Origin: Rhizobium hidalgonense
Lineage (GTDB): Bacteria > Pseudomonadota > Alphaproteobacteria > Rhizobiales > Rhizobiaceae
Direction of reading: 5' to 3'
Assembly (NCBI RefSeq): GCF_002914525.1
Contig: NZ_LODW01000042.1
Span: 1 to 64,000, forward strand
Length of the DNA: 64,000 bases
In this document: positions 45,649 through 53,869 of the stretch, in pieces
How the letters are laid out: each line of letters starts with the position of its first letter
Numbering within the stretch: the stretch's first letter is position 1
The notes under the pieces: model-generated
Told to the model about the DNA's origin: nothing
The model's input: only the letters and a program-made list of their open reading frames with translations
Database searches by the model: none
Made by a program: the position numbers and the translations under genes

Positions 45649-45686
45649 CCGCTGCGCCCTTCCTGATTGCGGGAAGGGCGCAGCGG
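45649..45686 (+). terminator. Stem-loop after trpE(G)
   Basis: A 15-bp perfect stem (45649-45663 with 45672-45686) begins nine bases after the stop. No T tract follows, so it may be a 3'-end stabiliser or a factor-assisted terminator. Confidence 0.6.
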
Positions 45687-45761
45687 GCATTCCGAGGTTG
45701 ACTTTGTTCGCCAAATCAGAACATTTCAGGAACGATCAATCGGAACCCATCGCCGTGGCCA

Positions 45762-45995
45762 ATGCTGAAAAGTTCATCGTGCTTCCTTTACCGCAAAAAC
45801 CGCGGCAATCTTGTGCCCGGCGAAATGCGCCAGGCGTCGAATTCCGTCAGTGCTGAAAAGATCGCCTCGGCGATGGCTGAGCGGTTTGTCGGCGTGGCGG
45901 CCTATGCCGTGATCGTCGACGAGGAAACCGGCGACATGTCCTCGCCGCGACTGCTCGCCCGATATGGCGAGATTGCCGATCTTAACGCTGCCTGA
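45762..45995 (+). CDS. Small conserved protein, possibly frameshifted at the 5' end
   Basis: A 77-residue open frame whose C-terminal half (MAERFVGVAAYAVIVDEETG, then SPRLLARYGEIADL) looks like genuine coding sequence. The N-terminus MLKSSSCFLYRKNRGNLVPG is unusual. A GTG seven bases upstream in another frame would give MANAEKFIVLPL with better character, and the two frames meet near 45785. A one-base insertion or two-base deletion could have displaced the start. Function unknown; it precedes the DUF2161 gene by 15 bases. Confidence 0.45.
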   Translation: MLKSSSCFLYRKNRGNLVPGEMRQASNSVSAEKIASAMAERFVGVAAYAVIVDEETGDMSSPRLLARYGEIADLNAA

Positions 45996-46010
45996 GGCGC
46001 CGTTTTCACT

Positions 46011-46682
46011 GTGGAAACGTCGCTTTACCTGCCGGTCAAAACCTTCCTGGAAGCGGCCGGCTATGTCGTGAAGGGCGAGGTCGGCGCATGCGATCTCGTC
46101 GGCTTGAGCGAGGGCGAGCCGCCGGTCGTGGTGGTCTGCGAACTGAAACTTTCCTTCAACCTCGAACTGCTTCTGCAGGCGGTCGACCGCGCCGCTATGA
46201 GCGATGAAGTCTGGATCGCGGCGCGCGTTTCGGCCAAGGGGCGCGGGCGGGAGGCCGACAGGCGCTTTCGCGACCTCTGCCGGCGGCTCGGTATCGGCAT
46301 GCTCGGCGTCTCCGATGGCGGCGAGGTCAGCGTCATCGTCAGTTCCGTCTCGCCGATGCCGCGCACCAACCCGAAGCGGCGCACGCGTCTTGTCAATGAG
46401 CATCAGCGCCGTCGTGGCGACCCGGCTGTCGGCGGCGGCTCGCGGGCGCCGATCATGACCGCCTATCGTCAGCAGGCGCTGCTTTGCGCTTCGGCACTCG
46501 ATCGGGGAATCGTAAGGCCTCGAGATATGAAGGCGCTTACATTAAAGGCCGGTCCGATCCTGCGCGACAACGTCTACGGATGGTTCGAGCGCATAGAAAA
46601 GGGCATCTACGCCTTGACGCCGGCGGGGCAGGCCGCGCTTTTGCGCTGGCCGCAGCCTGTCCTCTCAGACCCGGCTCACTGA
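46011..46682 (+). CDS. DUF2161-type protein with PD-(D/E)XK-like motif
   Basis: A 223-residue protein. The N-terminal domain (about 1-125) has VKTFLEAAGYVVKGEVGACD and then VVVVCELKLSF, giving D28, E44 and K46 in the D...ExK order of PD-(D/E)XK nucleases, as described for DUF2161 (COG5482). The C-terminal part (about 150-223) is winged-helix-like (PILRDNVYGWFERIEKGIYALTPAG). Whether it cuts nucleic acid is unknown. Start is a GTG at 46011. It follows the small gene closely and may share its transcript. Confidence 0.7.
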   Translation: METSLYLPVKTFLEAAGYVVKGEVGACDLVGLSEGEPPVVVVCELKLSFNLELLLQAVDRAAMSDEVWIAARVSAKGRGREADRRFRDLCRRLGIGMLGVSDGGEVSVIVSSVSPMPRTNPKRRTRLVNEHQRRRGDPAVGGGSRAPIMTAYRQQALLCASALDRGIVRPRDMKALTLKAGPILRDNVYGWFERIEKGIYALTPAGQAALLRWPQPVLSDPAH

Positions 46683-46903
46683 GCGCCGCAGCGGGATCGC
46701 GAACATTCACCGTCGCTGCTTTCCAGTTGTGGGTGACAACAGTCGTGAAGACACCTGTGAAGGAAGTGTCATTCTCTTTGACAAATCCTGCATCATCGCT
46801 CATATCACCCTCAAACTGGACCGCCTGCGCGACATTCGCGTGGGCGGTTTTGCATTTCAATGGCTTGGACCCTGCAATTCATTCGCAACCGCAGGAGGAC
46901 GAT

Positions 46904-47818
46904 ATGAGCGACAACGGCGATCTTACGGTTCGCAAGCTGGCGATGTGGGGCATTCCGCTGTCGCTCGGTGTCATGGGACTGAAGATGGTGGCCTGGTGGG
47001 TTACCGGGTCGGTGGCGCTGTTGTCGGATGGGCTCGAATCGACCGTTAACGTCGTGGCCGCCTTCATCGCCTTTTTCGTCATCCGCTACGCGCAGAAACC
47101 GGCCGATCACGACCATCCTTTCGGCCATCACAAGGCAGAATATCTGTCCGCGGTCACCGAGGGCGTGCTGATCGTGGTCGCCGCGCTGCTGATCGTCAAC
47201 GAGGCGGTGGGGTATCTCGCAGCACCGCGCATGCTCGATGCGCCGGTGCTCGGCCTCGCGATCAATTTGGCGGCCGGTGTCATCAATGCGGTCTGGGCGC
47301 GGCTGTTGATCCGGACCGGGCGTAAATACCGCTCGGCGGCGCTCGCAGCCGACGGGCAGCATATCTTGTCCGACGTGGTGACCTCCGCCGGCGTGCTCGT
47401 CGGCCTGTTGCTGGCGCTGGCGACGGGTTATGCGATCTTCGACCCGGTGCTCGCCATTCTCGTCGCCGTCAACATCCTCTATCAGGGCTGGAAAGTGATC
47501 TCGCAATCGATCGGCGGGCTGATGGATCAGGCGGTGGATCCGCTCGACGAAGAGGCGATCAAGCAAGCGATCGCCACCCATGCGGCGGGCTCGATCGGCG
47601 TGCATGACCTGAAAACAAGGCGGGCGGGCACCGTCACCTTCATCGATTTTCACATGGTCGTGCCCGGCACTATGTCGGTGCGGCAGGCGCATGATATATG
47701 CGACCGCCTTGAGGATGCCATCAGTGCGGCGCACGAGGGCGCTAAAATAGCCATTCACGTGGAGCCGGAGGGCGAAAAGGCCCATGGCATCCGCGTCAAA
47801 GTCGTCAAGGAGGCATGA
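46904..47818 (+). CDS. Cation diffusion facilitator family transporter
   Basis: A 304-residue inner-membrane metal/proton antiporter: six membrane segments (about 10-210) and a cytoplasmic C-terminal domain (about 215-304, [20 protein letters not shown]). Metal-site motifs are LLSDGLEST in TM2 and [12 protein letters not shown] in TM5 (His and Asp as in the YiiP site); [12 protein letters not shown] is the TM2-TM3 loop typical of CDF proteins. TM2 has Ser where YiiP has the second Asp, so the metal preference cannot be predicted. Start 46904 has AGGAGGACGAT. It overlaps queF, so the two are co-translated. Confidence 0.85.
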   Translation: MSDNGDLTVRKLAMWGIPLSLGVMGLKMVAWWVTGSVALLSDGLESTVNVVAAFIAFFVIRYAQKPADHDHPFGHHKAEYLSAVTEGVLIVVAALLIVNEAVGYLAAPRMLDAPVLGLAINLAAGVINAVWARLLIRTGRKYRSAALAADGQHILSDVVTSAGVLVGLLLALATGYAIFDPVLAILVAVNILYQGWKVISQSIGGLMDQAVDPLDEEAIKQAIATHAAGSIGVHDLKTRRAGTVTFIDFHMVVPGTMSVRQAHDICDRLEDAISAAHEGAKIAIHVEPEGEKAHGIRVKVVKEA

Positions 47819-48282
47819 TGCCGAATACCGATGTTTCCAGCCTGTCGATGCTGGGTCAGCAAACCGAAACCGCGCAATCGCCGGAGGCGGCGGTGCTTGA
47901 AAAAGTGCCGTCCAATCATGCCGGCACCGATTACGTCGTACGCTTCACCGCGCCGGAATTCACCTCGCTCTGCCCGATGACCGGGCAGCCGGATTTCGCC
48001 CATATCGTCATTGATTACATTCCGGGCGAATGGCTGGTGGAATCGAAGTCGCTGAAGCTCTTCCTGCATTCCTTCCGCAACCACGGCGCTTTCCACGAGG
48101 ACTGCTCGATCTATATCGCCAAGCGCATCGTCGAGCTGCTCAATCCCAAATGGTTGAGGATCGGCGCTTACTGGTATCCGCGCGGTGGTATTCCGATCGA
48201 CGTGTTCTGGCAGACTGGCAAACCGCCGGAAGGTGTATGGCTGCCGGATCAGGGCGTCGCCACCTATCGCGGACGTGGGTAA
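47818..48282 (+). CDS. queF: preQ0 reductase QueF (type I)
   Basis: A 154-residue NADPH-dependent 7-cyano-7-deazaguanine reductase, which reduces preQ0 to preQ1 in queuosine synthesis. The catalytic Cys is in [12 protein letters not shown] (C52), the QueF motif is ESKSLK (75-80), and substrate-binding Glu is in AFHED (E94). Length fits the unimodular type I enzyme. ATG 47818 overlaps the CDF stop (ATGA) and lies four bases after AGGAGG; the ATG at 47815 is too near that site. No other que genes are in the window. Confidence 0.93.
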   Translation: MPNTDVSSLSMLGQQTETAQSPEAAVLEKVPSNHAGTDYVVRFTAPEFTSLCPMTGQPDFAHIVIDYIPGEWLVESKSLKLFLHSFRNHGAFHEDCSIYIAKRIVELLNPKWLRIGAYWYPRGGIPIDVFWQTGKPPEGVWLPDQGVATYRGRG

Positions 48283-48397
48283 GCTGCGGCGCCGCCAAAG
48301 GCGCCAGTGAATCGATTGCAGCAGCGAACGCCCTGAGCTAGAGCGAAGGGCCGGGATACGGTGCGGCGGTGTAAAATCAACCGCCAATTTCTGCCCG

Positions 48398-49165
48398 TCA
48401 AACATCCGTAACGTCGCCGGACGAGTCATCGCTATAATCGTCGCCGTCGTCATAATCGGCCTGCTGCACATTGTCGTCATTGTCATTGCCGGCAATATCC
48501 GAGGCCTGGCGGGCGTCGTCATTGCCGTAATAATTGTTGATGATGGTTTCCTCGGTGGGCGCGCTGGCATTGCCGAAGGGGTTGGCGCCGAAAGGCGAGC
48601 CCCAGCCGAGCGAGGACATGTGATTGCCGAAAATGCCGCTCAGTGAATTGGCAAGCAGCATGCCGCCGGCAACGCCGGCGGCCGTGCCGAGCGCGCCGCG
48701 CAGGAAACTGCCGCCGGCTGATGGCGCACCGGCCTGCTGGTTCCAGGGACCGGTCGGCTGCTGCTGCTGTTGCCGGCCATCGCGGTCGTAGCCGCGGGAA
48801 TCCTCATAGGAGCGCGATTGCTGACCCCAGGGACCGGGATTGGAGGGAACCGGTGCCGGCTGCTGCGTCTGGGTGTTGCCGAAGATCGAGCTCAGGAAGC
48901 CGCCGCCTTGTTCGGCCTGGCGGTGATCGCTCGCCCCGGCTTCCAGCTGGCGGACATGCTCTTCGAGTTCCTTGATATGGTTGGCGGCCGCTTCCAGCCC
49001 CTTTTCCTGCACGATGACGGCCTGGGCGAGATAATAGGTGGCGGAGGGCTGTTCGCGCGTCGCCTGGTCGATCAGGGCCTCGGCGTCGCGGTCGCGCGGC
49101 TGCGCCGCTGCTGTGCGCACGCGGTCGAAGAGGGCGGTCAGCAATTGGCGTTCTTCGGGTGACAT
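48398..49165 (-). CDS. DUF2076 domain protein
   Basis: A 255-residue protein: N-terminal helical region (MSPEERQLLTALFDRVRTAA, YYLAQAVIVQEKGLEAAANH), a Gln/Pro-rich middle, a hydrophobic Gly-rich segment (FLRGALGTAAGVAGGMLLAN) and an acidic Asp-rich tail (about 225-255). This is the DUF2076 layout; family function is not known, and a periplasmic ligand-binding sensor role has been suggested from domain databases. The start at 49165 has AACAGGAGGCAG. Single gene, divergent from clpP over 279 bases. Confidence 0.75.
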   Translation of the reverse strand: MSPEERQLLTALFDRVRTAAAQPRDRDAEALIDQATREQPSATYYLAQAVIVQEKGLEAAANHIKELEEHVRQLEAGASDHRQAEQGGGFLSSIFGNTQTQQPAPVPSNPGPWGQQSRSYEDSRGYDRDGRQQQQQPTGPWNQQAGAPSAGGSFLRGALGTAAGVAGGMLLANSLSGIFGNHMSSLGWGSPFGANPFGNASAPTEETIINNYYGNDDARQASDIAGNDNDDNVQQADYDDGDDYSDDSSGDVTDV

Positions 49166-49444
49166 GTTCTGCCTCCTGTTGGTCCGGAGCGCTCTCGTAT
49201 CCGACCGGACGCGTAAAGCGCTCCATGGTTTTTCGCTGCAGCTATCGCTGCGTAAGGTTGAGGTAGGAACCGATTCAGGCTTTTCAAAGCCTTTCACCGT
49301 TACATTTCAGTAAGGCTTGCAGAACGGCGCGCGGCTTCTTAAGGATATCTCCATCGCTTCGGTGCCTTGTGTTTTTCCCGCATTGTTTTAGGCATTGAGT
49401 CGCACTATGTGCGGGGAAGCCGAATTCATCTCCAAGAGGTTCGA

Positions 49445-50029
49445 ATGAACGACGAAGACCAGGACGACAAGACGAAGGAACTGCCGCTCGGCAAGGAAAC
49501 GGAGGCGAATCTTTTCAAGTCGCGTTCGATCTTCATCTACGGACCGATCAATCAGGAATTGGCGCAGAAGGTCTGCTCGCAGCTTGTGGCGCTTGCCGCG
49601 GCCGGCGACGAAGATATCCGCATCTATGTGAATTCGCCCGGCGGCCACGTCGAATCCGGCGATTCCATCCATGACATGATCAAGTTCATCAAGCCGAAGG
49701 TCTGGATGATCGGCACGGGCTGGGTCGCCTCCGCCGGCGCGCTGATCTATGTCGCCGCCCCGAAGGAGCGGCGCCTGTGCCTGCCGAACACCCGCTTCCT
49801 GCTGCACCAACCCTCGGGCGGCACCCGCGGCATGGCATCCGATATCGAGATCCAGGCACGCGAGATCATCAAGATGAACGAGCGCCTGAACAAGATCATG
49901 GCGGAGGCCACCGGCCAGCCGCTCGACAAGATCGCCAGGGATACGGATCGCGACTACTGGCTGTCGGCCGAAGAGGCGAAGGACTACGGTCTCGTCTCGC
50001 GGATCGTGACGTCACAGGCCGATATCTGA
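49445..50029 (+). CDS. clpP: Orphan ClpP protease paralogue
   Basis: A 194-residue ClpP with the complete triad: S96 in WVASAGAL, H121 in LLHQPSGG, and Asp in ARDTDRDYW (about 166). It has no clpX or lon neighbour, unlike the main rhizobial clpP, so it is one of the extra ClpP copies found in Rhizobiales. The N-terminal segment ([20 protein letters not shown]) is charged and unlike the propeptide and axial loop of the main ClpP, so it may form mixed rings or have a different ATPase partner. The ATG at 49445 is chosen; the open frame to 49367 has no ribosome site. Confidence 0.88.
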   Translation: MNDEDQDDKTKELPLGKETEANLFKSRSIFIYGPINQELAQKVCSQLVALAAAGDEDIRIYVNSPGGHVESGDSIHDMIKFIKPKVWMIGTGWVASAGALIYVAAPKERRLCLPNTRFLLHQPSGGTRGMASDIEIQAREIIKMNERLNKIMAEATGQPLDKIARDTDRDYWLSAEEAKDYGLVSRIVTSQADI

Positions 50030-50050
50030 GTTTTTCATTTGAAGCTTTTG

Positions 50051-50090
50051 AACGCCCTCGCCTGCAACATCAGGCGAGGGCGTTTTGTTT
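50051..50090 (+). terminator. clpP terminator
   Basis: A perfect 14-bp stem (50051-50064 with 50071-50084) with a six-base loop and a TTTTGTTT tail, 21 bases after the clpP stop. Confidence 0.9.
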
Positions 50091-50227
50091 CTGCCGGTCT
50101 TGGCCGGCATGGAGAGCCTGACGGATAGGAAGACGCGGGTGCTGAACGGAAAGAGCTGAGTTCGGGCTTGCGCCAGCGGCAACCATCATGCTCCATGCGC
50201 CATTCCCGCAGATCGCCGAGTCCCGCC

Positions 50228-51427
50228 ATGCTCAAAGATTTTTCCGTCCAAGCCCTGTTCATGGGGCTGCTGACCGCCTTCGTCGGTTCCGCCAGCTCGT
50301 TTGCCGTCGTGCTGCACGGGCTCGAGGCGGTCGGTGCGACAGATGCGCAGGCGGCGTCCGGGCTGATGGCATTGTCGATCTCCATGGGCGTCTGCGCGAT
50401 CGTGCTGAGCGCCGTGACGCGGCTGCCAATCAGCATTGCCTGGTCGACGCCCGGGGCGGCATTGCTGGCAAGCACCGGCGCGATCGACGGCGGTTTCAAT
50501 GCTGCGGTCGGGGCATTCCTGATCTGTGCAGCGCTGATCATCGTCGCGGGGCTGTTCAAGCCGCTCGGCCGGGCGGTTGCTGCCATTCCCGCGCCGCTTG
50601 CCAATGCGATGCTTTCCGGCGTGCTGATCGGCCTCTGCTTCGCGCCGGTGAAGGCAATCGGTTTCAATCCCGTCGTCGGCCTGCCGATCATCGGCGCCTG
50701 GATCGTCGTCGGCGCCTTCAAGCGCCTCTGGGCGGTGCCGGCGGCACTTGCGGCCTTCGTGCTGGTGCTCACCTTCGGTGTCGATATCCCGGACGGCGCG
50801 CTTAGGTCGCTCGAACAATCGCTGGTGCCGACGGCGGAAATCGTCCGGCCGGTGTTCAACCTTGCCGGTCTCGTGTCGATCGCGCTGCCGCTCTTCATCG
50901 TTACCATGGCATCGCAGAACATTCCCGGTATCGCGGTGCTGAAGGTCAATCACTATGATCCGAAGCCCGGCCCGCTTTTTGCGGTCACCGGCTTCTTCTC
51001 GCTGCTGTCGGCGCCGTTCGGCGGCCATGCCGTCAATCTGGCGGCAATCACAGCGGCAATGTGCGCGGGCCAAGATGCCCATGCCGATCCCAAGCGGCGC
51101 TACTGGGCGTCACTGATCGCCGGCGTCGGTTATATCATCCTCGGCTTGCTCGCCGGCGTGGTGACGGCTTTCGTCGCCTTGGCGCCTCCTATCCTGATCG
51201 AGGCGGTGGCGGGACTGGCGCTCGTCGGTGCCTTCTCGTCGTCGGCGATGTCGGCCTTCCAGGCGCCGGAATCACGTGAGGCGGCGGCGATCACCTTCCT
51301 CGTCACCGCCTCCGGCATCTCCTTCGGCGGCATATCAGGCGCCTTCTGGGGATTGATCGCCGGTGGGCTGATGCTGGCGCTGTCACGGCTGGTGAAGATG
51401 TCGAAGGATCGGGCTCAGCCACGGTGA
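50228..51427 (+). CDS. benE: BenE family benzoate/proton symporter-like protein
   Basis: A 399-residue membrane protein with about twelve segments. It begins MLKDFSVQALFMGLLTAFVG and has ISIAWSTPGAALLASTG, LANAMLSGVLIGLCFAPVKA, MASQNIPGIAVLKVNHYDP and SAPFGGHAVNLAAITAAMCAG, all typical of the BenE family (benzoate uptake). No benzoate or catechol genes are nearby, so the real substrate may differ. Start at 50228 has no strong site; an upstream GTG or ATG within 60 bases is possible. Confidence 0.82.
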   Translation: MLKDFSVQALFMGLLTAFVGSASSFAVVLHGLEAVGATDAQAASGLMALSISMGVCAIVLSAVTRLPISIAWSTPGAALLASTGAIDGGFNAAVGAFLICAALIIVAGLFKPLGRAVAAIPAPLANAMLSGVLIGLCFAPVKAIGFNPVVGLPIIGAWIVVGAFKRLWAVPAALAAFVLVLTFGVDIPDGALRSLEQSLVPTAEIVRPVFNLAGLVSIALPLFIVTMASQNIPGIAVLKVNHYDPKPGPLFAVTGFFSLLSAPFGGHAVNLAAITAAMCAGQDAHADPKRRYWASLIAGVGYIILGLLAGVVTAFVALAPPILIEAVAGLALVGAFSSSAMSAFQAPESREAAAITFLVTASGISFGGISGAFWGLIAGGLMLALSRLVKMSKDRAQPR

Positions 51428-51487
51428 TGGAGGTTGCCGTGCCGCAAGGGCTTGCCAGTTCCGCCGCCCAAGGTTATAAGCGCGGCC

Positions 51488-51613
51488 ATGAAGACCACTG
51501 GCGCCAGGATTTCCAACACGATTGCACGCGGCCGCATCGCCTTGCGTGACAATACGCGCGCCCTGACCTCGCTTCTTCTCCTCGGCCTTACGCGCGGTTG
51601 CCGGGTCCTTTGA
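51488..51613 (+). CDS. leuL: leuA leader peptide (Leu-rich)
   Basis: A 41-codon frame starting MKTTGARISN and ending ALTSLLLLGLTRGCRVL, with six Leu codons in nine positions. It lies 156 bases before leuA and ends in a TGA that overlaps the 5' arm of a stem-loop. This is the arrangement of a leucine attenuator leader: stalling at the Leu run when charged tRNA-Leu is scarce would favour read-through into leuA. Recognised from sequence only. Confidence 0.8.
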   Translation: MKTTGARISNTIARGRIALRDNTRALTSLLLLGLTRGCRVL

Positions 51614-51655
51614 GGAGCGCCCGGCGGCCGAAAGCCCGCCCGGCCATCGCTCCTC
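51612..51655 (+). promoter_or_regulatory. leuA attenuator stem-loop
   Basis: GAGGAGCG (51612-51619) pairs perfectly with CGCTCCTC (51648-51655), enclosing a GC-rich inner region (CCCGGCGGCC...GCCCGCCCGG) able to pair further. It directly follows the Leu-rich leader. A short TTTT lies nine bases after, weaker than a standard terminator tail. Confidence 0.6.
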
Positions 51656-51769
51656 GCGACTCATTTTCAAAATTGACCTAACGACCGACAAAGGTCCGCA
51701 TTTGTTTATCGCCAAGCCTGATGTGATCGGCTAAGAGCGGGGCAAATGCCGGGACGAGGAGACGATACC

Positions 51770-53503
51770 ATGGACGCGAAAACGCAATCCTCCAAAAGCG
51801 CGACGAGCCCTGCAAAGGGCATGCCCGACGCCGCGGTGAAATACCGGCCCTATCCGCAGGTAAACATTCCAGACCGCACTTGGCCAACAAAGATCATCAC
51901 CAAGGCGCCGGTCTGGTGCTCGGTCGACCTGCGCGACGGCAACCAGGCCCTGGTCGACCCGATGGGCCACGACCGCAAGGCGCGCATGTTCCAGCTGCTG
52001 CTGGAGATGGGCTTCAAGGAAATCGAGATCGGCTTTCCCTCGGCTTCACAGACGGATTTCGATTTCGCCCGCTGGTGCGTGGAGGAGGGCAATGTGCCCG
52101 CCGACGTCTCCCTGCAGGTGCTGGTGCAGTGCCGGCCTGAGCTGATCACACGCACCTTCGAAGCGCTGGAAGGCGCAAACAGGCCGATCGTGCACTTCTA
52201 CAACTCGACCAGTGAGCTGCAGCGCCGCGTCGTCTTCGCCAAGGATGTGCAGGGCATCAAGCAGATCGCCGTCGATGCCGCCAAGATGATTACCGACATG
52301 GCCGTCAAAGCCGGCGGCGGCTACCGCTTCGAATATTCGCCCGAGAGCTTTACCGGCACGGAGCTCGAAGTGGCGCTGGAAATCTGCAACGGCGTCATCG
52401 AGGTCGTCAAGCCGACGCCCGACAACAAGCTGATCATCAACCTGCCGTCCACCGTCGAGATGGCGACGCCGAACGTCTATGCCGACCAGATCGAGTGGAT
52501 GTGCCGCAATCTCGACAATCGCGAGAACCTGATCATTTCGCTGCATCCGCATAACGATCGCGGCACCGGCATCGCCGCTGCCGAACTGGCCTTGCTGGCA
52601 GGTGCCGACCGCGTTGAAGGCACGCTGTTCGGCAATGGCGAGCGCACCGGCAATGTCGACATGGTGACGATGGCGCTGAACATGTTCACGCAAGGGGTCG
52701 ATCCCGAGATCGACTGCTCGAACATCGAGCGGATCAAGGAAGTGTTCGAATATTCCAACCAGATGGCGATTTCCGAGCGTCACCCTTACGTCGGGGAACT
52801 GGTCTATACGGCTTTCTCGGGTTCACATCAGGATGCGATCAACAAGGGCATGAAGGCGGCGCAGGTCGCCAACCATCCCGTCTGGGAAGTGCCGTACCTG
52901 CCGATCGACCCGCGCGACGTCGGCCGTTCCTACGAGGCGATCATCCGCATCAACTCGCAGTCCGGCAAGGGCGGCATCGCCTATATCCTGCAGCAGGATT
53001 ACGGGCTGAACCTGCCGCGCAACCTGCAGGTCGAGTTCCGCGAGGATATCCAGCGCATCACCGACGTCGAGGGCAAGGAGCTTCCTTCGAGGCGGATCTA
53101 CGATCGTTTCATCGAGCGCTATGTGACGCAGCCCGATGCACGCCTGAGGTTTGTCGATCACCACACCTATCCCGACACCGAGCGCAAGGGTCAGCGGATC
53201 GTTGCGGCCGAGATATCAGACAATGGTGAGATCAAGCGCATCGAAGGCCGCGGCAACGGTCCGATCGACGGCTTCATCAACGCACTGTCGCACTATCTCG
53301 GCATCGAGATGTCGGTCGAGGATTATTCCGAGCATTCGCTGCAGCACGGCTCGAACGCAGCGGCGATCTCCTATGTCGAGACCTCCTATCCCGGCGGCAA
53401 GCTCTTTGGCGCCGGCGTCAACACCAATATTGTTGCGGCATCGCTGGAAGCGATCGTCTCGGCCGCCAACCGCGTGCTCGACGTTAAGGCTGGTAGAGTC
53501 TGA
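51770..53503 (+). CDS. leuA: 2-isopropylmalate synthase (long LeuA form)
   Basis: A 577-residue enzyme condensing acetyl-CoA with 2-ketoisovalerate, the first step of leucine synthesis. The TIM-barrel catalytic domain has SVDLRDGNQALVDPM, EIEIGFPSASQTDFDF and SLHPHNDRGTG (metal-binding HxH/N motif). The C-terminal LeuA allosteric domain has the Leu-binding GNGPIDGFINAL block and ETSYPGGKLFGAGV. The length fits the mycobacterial/yeast-like form. The ATG at 51770 follows GAGGAGACGATACC; a TTG/ATG extension to 51746 is less likely. Preceded by a Leu-rich leader and attenuator. Confidence 0.95.
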   Translation: MDAKTQSSKSATSPAKGMPDAAVKYRPYPQVNIPDRTWPTKIITKAPVWCSVDLRDGNQALVDPMGHDRKARMFQLLLEMGFKEIEIGFPSASQTDFDFARWCVEEGNVPADVSLQVLVQCRPELITRTFEALEGANRPIVHFYNSTSELQRRVVFAKDVQGIKQIAVDAAKMITDMAVKAGGGYRFEYSPESFTGTELEVALEICNGVIEVVKPTPDNKLIINLPSTVEMATPNVYADQIEWMCRNLDNRENLIISLHPHNDRGTGIAAAELALLAGADRVEGTLFGNGERTGNVDMVTMALNMFTQGVDPEIDCSNIERIKEVFEYSNQMAISERHPYVGELVYTAFSGSHQDAINKGMKAAQVANHPVWEVPYLPIDPRDVGRSYEAIIRINSQSGKGGIAYILQQDYGLNLPRNLQVEFREDIQRITDVEGKELPSRRIYDRFIERYVTQPDARLRFVDHHTYPDTERKGQRIVAAEISDNGEIKRIEGRGNGPIDGFINALSHYLGIEMSVEDYSEHSLQHGSNAAAISYVETSYPGGKLFGAGVNTNIVAASLEAIVSAANRVLDVKAGRV

Positions 53504-53514
53504 TCAGATAGGGT

Positions 53515-53728
53515 TCAGGCCGCGATCGCGTCGGTGCGGCGCGGCCTGACGATGCAGTCGGCGATCTCGCCGGCTTCGTTCCTCGCCTCGGCGTGGCGCT
53601 GACCCCATTGGCAAAGCGCCAGCAACACCGGTTCGAGATCAAGGCCAAGTTCAGTCGTGCTGTATTCGACGCGGGCTGGTACTTCGGCGAATACTCGGCG
53701 GGCGACCAGCCCGTGTTCCTCCATCTGG
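53515..53728 (-). pseudogene. HxlR family regulator, 5' half lost
   Basis: The minus-strand frame encodes MEEHGLVARRVFAEVPARVE, then YSTTELGLDLEPVLLALCQWG, which is the C-terminal half of an HxlR winged helix. The recognition-helix half that should precede it is absent; an in-frame TGA lies two codons upstream of the Met. The break is at about 53728, exactly where the oxidoreductase remnant on the other strand begins. Confidence 0.7.
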
Positions 53729-53834
53729 GCTCAAGGTCATCGATGGCGGCCGCTTTCCGATGCATCAAGCGGCGGGGTTACATCGCGCCATCGAGGAACG
53801 CAGAGTGGTGGGCAAGGTCGTGCTTGTGCCTTAA
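53724..53834 (+). pseudogene. 3' remnant of a zinc-type alcohol dehydrogenase/quinone reductase (MDR)
   Basis: The plus strand reads SGLKVIDGGRFPMHQAAGLH and RAIEERRVVGKVVLVP-stop, the usual end of medium-chain quinone reductases (FPL..A..AH..ME.G...GK.VL). Only 36 codons remain. HxlR regulators are often divergent from such oxidoreductases, so a single deletion probably removed the 5' ends of both genes and the promoter. Confidence 0.65.
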
Positions 53835-53836
53835 AT

Positions 53837-53867
53837 CAATAAAGCAGAGCAGGGAACCATGCTCTGC
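53837..53867 (-). terminator. Terminator of the sigma/anti-sigma operon
   Basis: GCAGAGC (53844-53850) pairs with GCTCTGC (53861-53867); on the minus strand TTTATT follows. It lies two bases after the anti-sigma stop. Confidence 0.7.
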
Positions 53868-53869
53868 CG

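Noticed and set aside
46484..46903. N-terminal extension of the CDF transporter by 140 residues
   Set aside because: The extension covers the end of the DUF2161 gene in another frame and lacks coding character; ATG 46904 has AGGAGG.
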